DNA from: Craspedostauros australis | Taxonomy: Eukaryota > Bacillariophyta > Bacillariophyceae > Mastogloiales > Achnanthaceae | Assembly: GCA_026770025.1 (NCBI GenBank) | Contig: JAMXDE010000005.1 | Span: 3,410,001-3,474,000 of the forward strand | Direction: 5' to 3' | DNA: 64,000 nt | Part shown: positions 62,023-64,000 of the stretch, one piece after another | Layout of the letters: each line of letters starts with the position of its first letter | How positions within the stretch are numbered: position 1 is the first letter of the stretch | The notes under the pieces: model-generated | The model's input: only the letters and a program-made list of their open reading frames with translations | Database searches by the model: none | What the model was told of the DNA's origin: nothing | Made by a program: the position numbers and the translations under genes

Positions 62023-63267
62023 ATGATCATCTACAAGTGCCGATTCACCAACGATGAGATGCTCTCCGATGCATTCAAGCCAGTCCCAGTCAAGGGCGAT
62101 GATGGTGAAGAGGTCGTTGGTTTGATCCGCATTGAATCCCAGAAGGTCAACAAGGTGCGTTCCCTGGCTGATCTCCTCCGCAATCCTGCGTCTCTGCAGT
62201 GCATTCGAGAAGCCTGTTGCCACTGTTTTTGTTCCCATTGGTTTTTGGTGATGGCCGGCAATCGCATCAATTCGCTCCATGCTGCGAACACTGCGTTGTT
62301 TATCTCCGCAAACGCCCCAAATCGCATCCTCACCCATCTTTTTCATGACTTTCTGTCGGTATTTTCATTGCCATCCTCATTGGTGGCGTCTTCACTGGTG
62401 GCGTCTTCACTGGTGGCGTCTTCACTGGTGGCGTCTTCTTTGGGATGATATCATTCTGCGACCGCCGTGCAATACCTCATTCTTGACTCTTCTTCTTGGT
62501 CTGCGCTCATATCGCTCAAATTGGAACTGCGAATGCAATGCAACAACCAACGATCAACGACATCAAACTGACCTTGCGGTGGTTGGTACTGCCACCGGGA
62601 CTGCACCATGCCATTCTATACCATTCCATGCTGTGCTATGCTATGGTGGACTCGCATTCACTCATACGTGCGTACCCCATACGCATGTGTGGTCGCGACT
62701 ACATTTGCGACGGCCACAACCACTGCGAAATATGCCACGCGCGAAAATCAAATGCATGAACCACAAAATCTACGCACAACAATATCGGTCTGTATCGTGC
62801 TGCCATACTGATATGAATGCATGGTGGTGCCACGACATGAACTCTTGACAAACCAACAGGACACCGGCGGTTCTGTTGATATCGGCTGCGGAAACGAATT
62901 CGGAGGTGGCGGTGACGACCTCGATGATGGTGCCGAGCTCGTCAACAACGTGGTTGACGAGACCATCGGATTCGATCTCCACGAGATCCCAATGTCCAAG
63001 AAGGACGTTAAGGAATACCTCCAGGCATACTGCAAGCAGGTGCGCCAGAAGCTCAAGGACGACGACAAGGTCCCAGGACCAGAGGTCAAGGCCTTCACCC
63101 AGTCCGCCCCAGGCTTCTGCAAGTGGATCTTGTCCAAGTACAACGACATGCAATTTTTCACCTCCTCCTCCATGGACCCAGATGGCAGCATGGCCTTCGG
63201 CTTCTACGAGGGAATAAATCCATCCTTCGTCTTCATCAAGATGGGAATGTACGAGGAGAAGTGCTAA
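62023..63267 (+). CDS. TCTP: Translationally controlled tumor protein homolog (179 aa, two exons)
   Basis: Exon 1 is 62023-62154 and exon 2 is 62860-63267. The 705-bp intron has GTGCGT and CCAACAG ends and lies between complete codons. TCTP is an abundant cytosolic protein linked to growth control and translation. The start MIIYKCRFTNDEMLSDAF is the family signature; GGSVDIGCGNEF, VNNVVDETIGFDLHEIP, the helical hairpin with KEYLQAYCKQVRQKL, and the final MAFGFYEGINPSFVFIKMGM with EEKC complete the fold. The length is normal (about 170-180). The one intron after the first 44 codons is long for this window. Confidence 0.95.
62381..62440 (+). repeat. 15-bp x 4 tandem repeat inside the TCTP intron
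   Basis: The unit TGGTGGCGTCTTCAC is repeated four times, the last copy diverging at its end. It lies in the middle of the intron, away from the splice sites. Confidence 0.9.
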
Positions 63268-63856
63268 GACCATTCGATCCACACGCAACGGCGCAGTGCT
63301 TGTCTGGTTGCGCGTTGCGGAGTCATAATTTGTTAGCGGATCCTGTACAACAATCAGTTCACCCGCACGTACGTACGTGTATGAGTATGGTGCACCAACC
63401 GGTTGACTCTTGTGTTTTGATGCACACTGATCGAGGTTGCCGATTCTACTCGTGGTCGTATCATTTGCGAACTGCATGAAGGCCAGACAATCACATTGGC
63501 AGTGCCAAACTATGACAACACAAAACTGTGATTGCCCAGACGTGTCATTCATGTAACAATGCATGCAATAATAGTCGTGCACGTGCGTGCGAGTAGACAT
63601 GGCGAGAGTTGGATGTACGAACTGGGAGCCACATATAACAATTGTAGCCGAAGCGGCAGTGGCCCATCGCATGACAAGAGCACTTTTCGCGGTGCCGCAC
63701 TCCGCGTTGTTCAATAAAGTCTCCCGAGCACTCTACTATACTCCACGTTCACAGATGGTACGAGTATATTGCCATGTATTAGTACTCTCTATTTTGCATA
63801 TGGACCACGACAGGGTGATCCTCCTACTTGAAGTACGAACGCACACCATGGCCGTG
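63268..63856. other. Convergent 3' spacer, TCTP / TRMT112
   Basis: No gene could be supported. An AATAAA-like AATAAAG lies at 63714-63720. The minus-strand frame covering 62770-63714 is a shadow of the TCTP exon. Confidence 0.5.
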
Positions 63857-64000
63857 CTACAGCCTGACCTTCTCGCATTCAGCCTCCGCCAGCATCATGT
63901 TGGGGATGCCATTGGTGACCGGAAATTCGCGTCCTGTCACGGGGCACGTCAGCATGCCCTTCACGAGGCGGACGTTCATCAGAACGTGGTACAGAGCCTT
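63857..64000 (-). CDS. TRMT112: TRMT112 methyltransferase activator, C-terminal 47 residues (cut by window edge)
   Basis: The minus strand reads KALYHVLMNVRLVKGMLTCP, then VTGREFPVTNGIPNM, then MLAEAECEKVRL and a stop. The CPVTGREFPVxNGIPNM block is the hallmark end of Trm112/TRMT112, the small zinc-binding partner that activates several methyltransferases acting on tRNA, 18S rRNA and release factor eRF1. One zinc-ligand Cys (LTCP) is in view; the N-terminal ligands lie outside the window. The stop codon at 63857-63859 gives the usual end. Confidence 0.92.
   Translation of the reverse strand, partial: KALYHVLMNVRLVKGMLTCPVTGREFPVTNGIPNMMLAEAECEKVRL

Noticed and set aside
62440-62570. C/D-box snoRNA candidate in the TCTP intron (GATGAT ... 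CTGA)
   Set aside because: The C-like box does not match RTGATGA well, the boxes are too far apart and there is no terminal stem.
62770-63714. 314-codon minus-strand open frame
   Set aside because: It is antisense to the TCTP exon 2, which is beyond doubt.

Overview
The window is nuclear DNA of a photosynthetic stramenopile, almost certainly a diatom. The evidence is a DUF6824 protein (a family expanded in diatoms), several nuclear genes with bipartite plastid presequences ending in an ASAF-like motif with Phe after the cleavage point, Ty1/copia elements, and short GT-AG introns in dense, alternating-strand genes. I read 17 host genes; one is cut by the right edge.

Left third (1-14852): a stack of mobile DNA. 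A Ty1/copia element (1-4696, entering from outside the window) lies inside an older minus-strand LTR element (4697-8212, decayed). Next is an apparently intact 6.0-kb DNA transposon (8824-14848) with about 178-bp inverted repeats, a 4-bp ATAG target duplication and one 1,175-aa DDE-type transposase that I cannot place firmly. It is the best candidate for something undescribed here.

Middle (14853-25606): host genes for an unknown 197-aa protein, a plastid rubredoxin, the bc1-complex assembly chaperone UQCC1/CBP3 with an unexpected C-terminal WW domain, a secreted thioredoxin-fold-like protein, and a vWA-alpha-kinase protein. At 25612-32015 is a very young copia-like element with LTRs that look identical. 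It is split by a 1.1-kb TIR element and sits about 125 bp upstream of a thylakoid-lumen-type gene. The sequence just inside its 5' LTR is a perfect 14-nt complement of a segment within that LTR, which suggests self-priming.

Right half (32143-64000): dense host genes. RNA-related genes recur: CTNNBL1 (spliceosome), NHP2 (H/ACA snoRNP), INTS1 (Integrator; seven exons, about 2,514 aa) and TRMT112 (methyltransferase activator). There are two 2-oxoglutarate prolyl-hydroxylase-like enzymes, one with a VHL-like N-terminal segment and one plastid-targeted with a C-terminal membrane anchor. The rest are TCTP, the DUF6824 protein, and DUF3783, DUF1415 and small plastid-type proteins. Several pairs share divergent promoters: rubredoxin/UQCC1, vWA-kinase/lumen protein (now separated by the retroelement) and 2OG oxygenase/TCTP. 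No rRNA, tRNA or CRISPR was found. Intron junctions were worked out by hand from GT-AG sites and reading phase; where the phase closes I am fairly confident.
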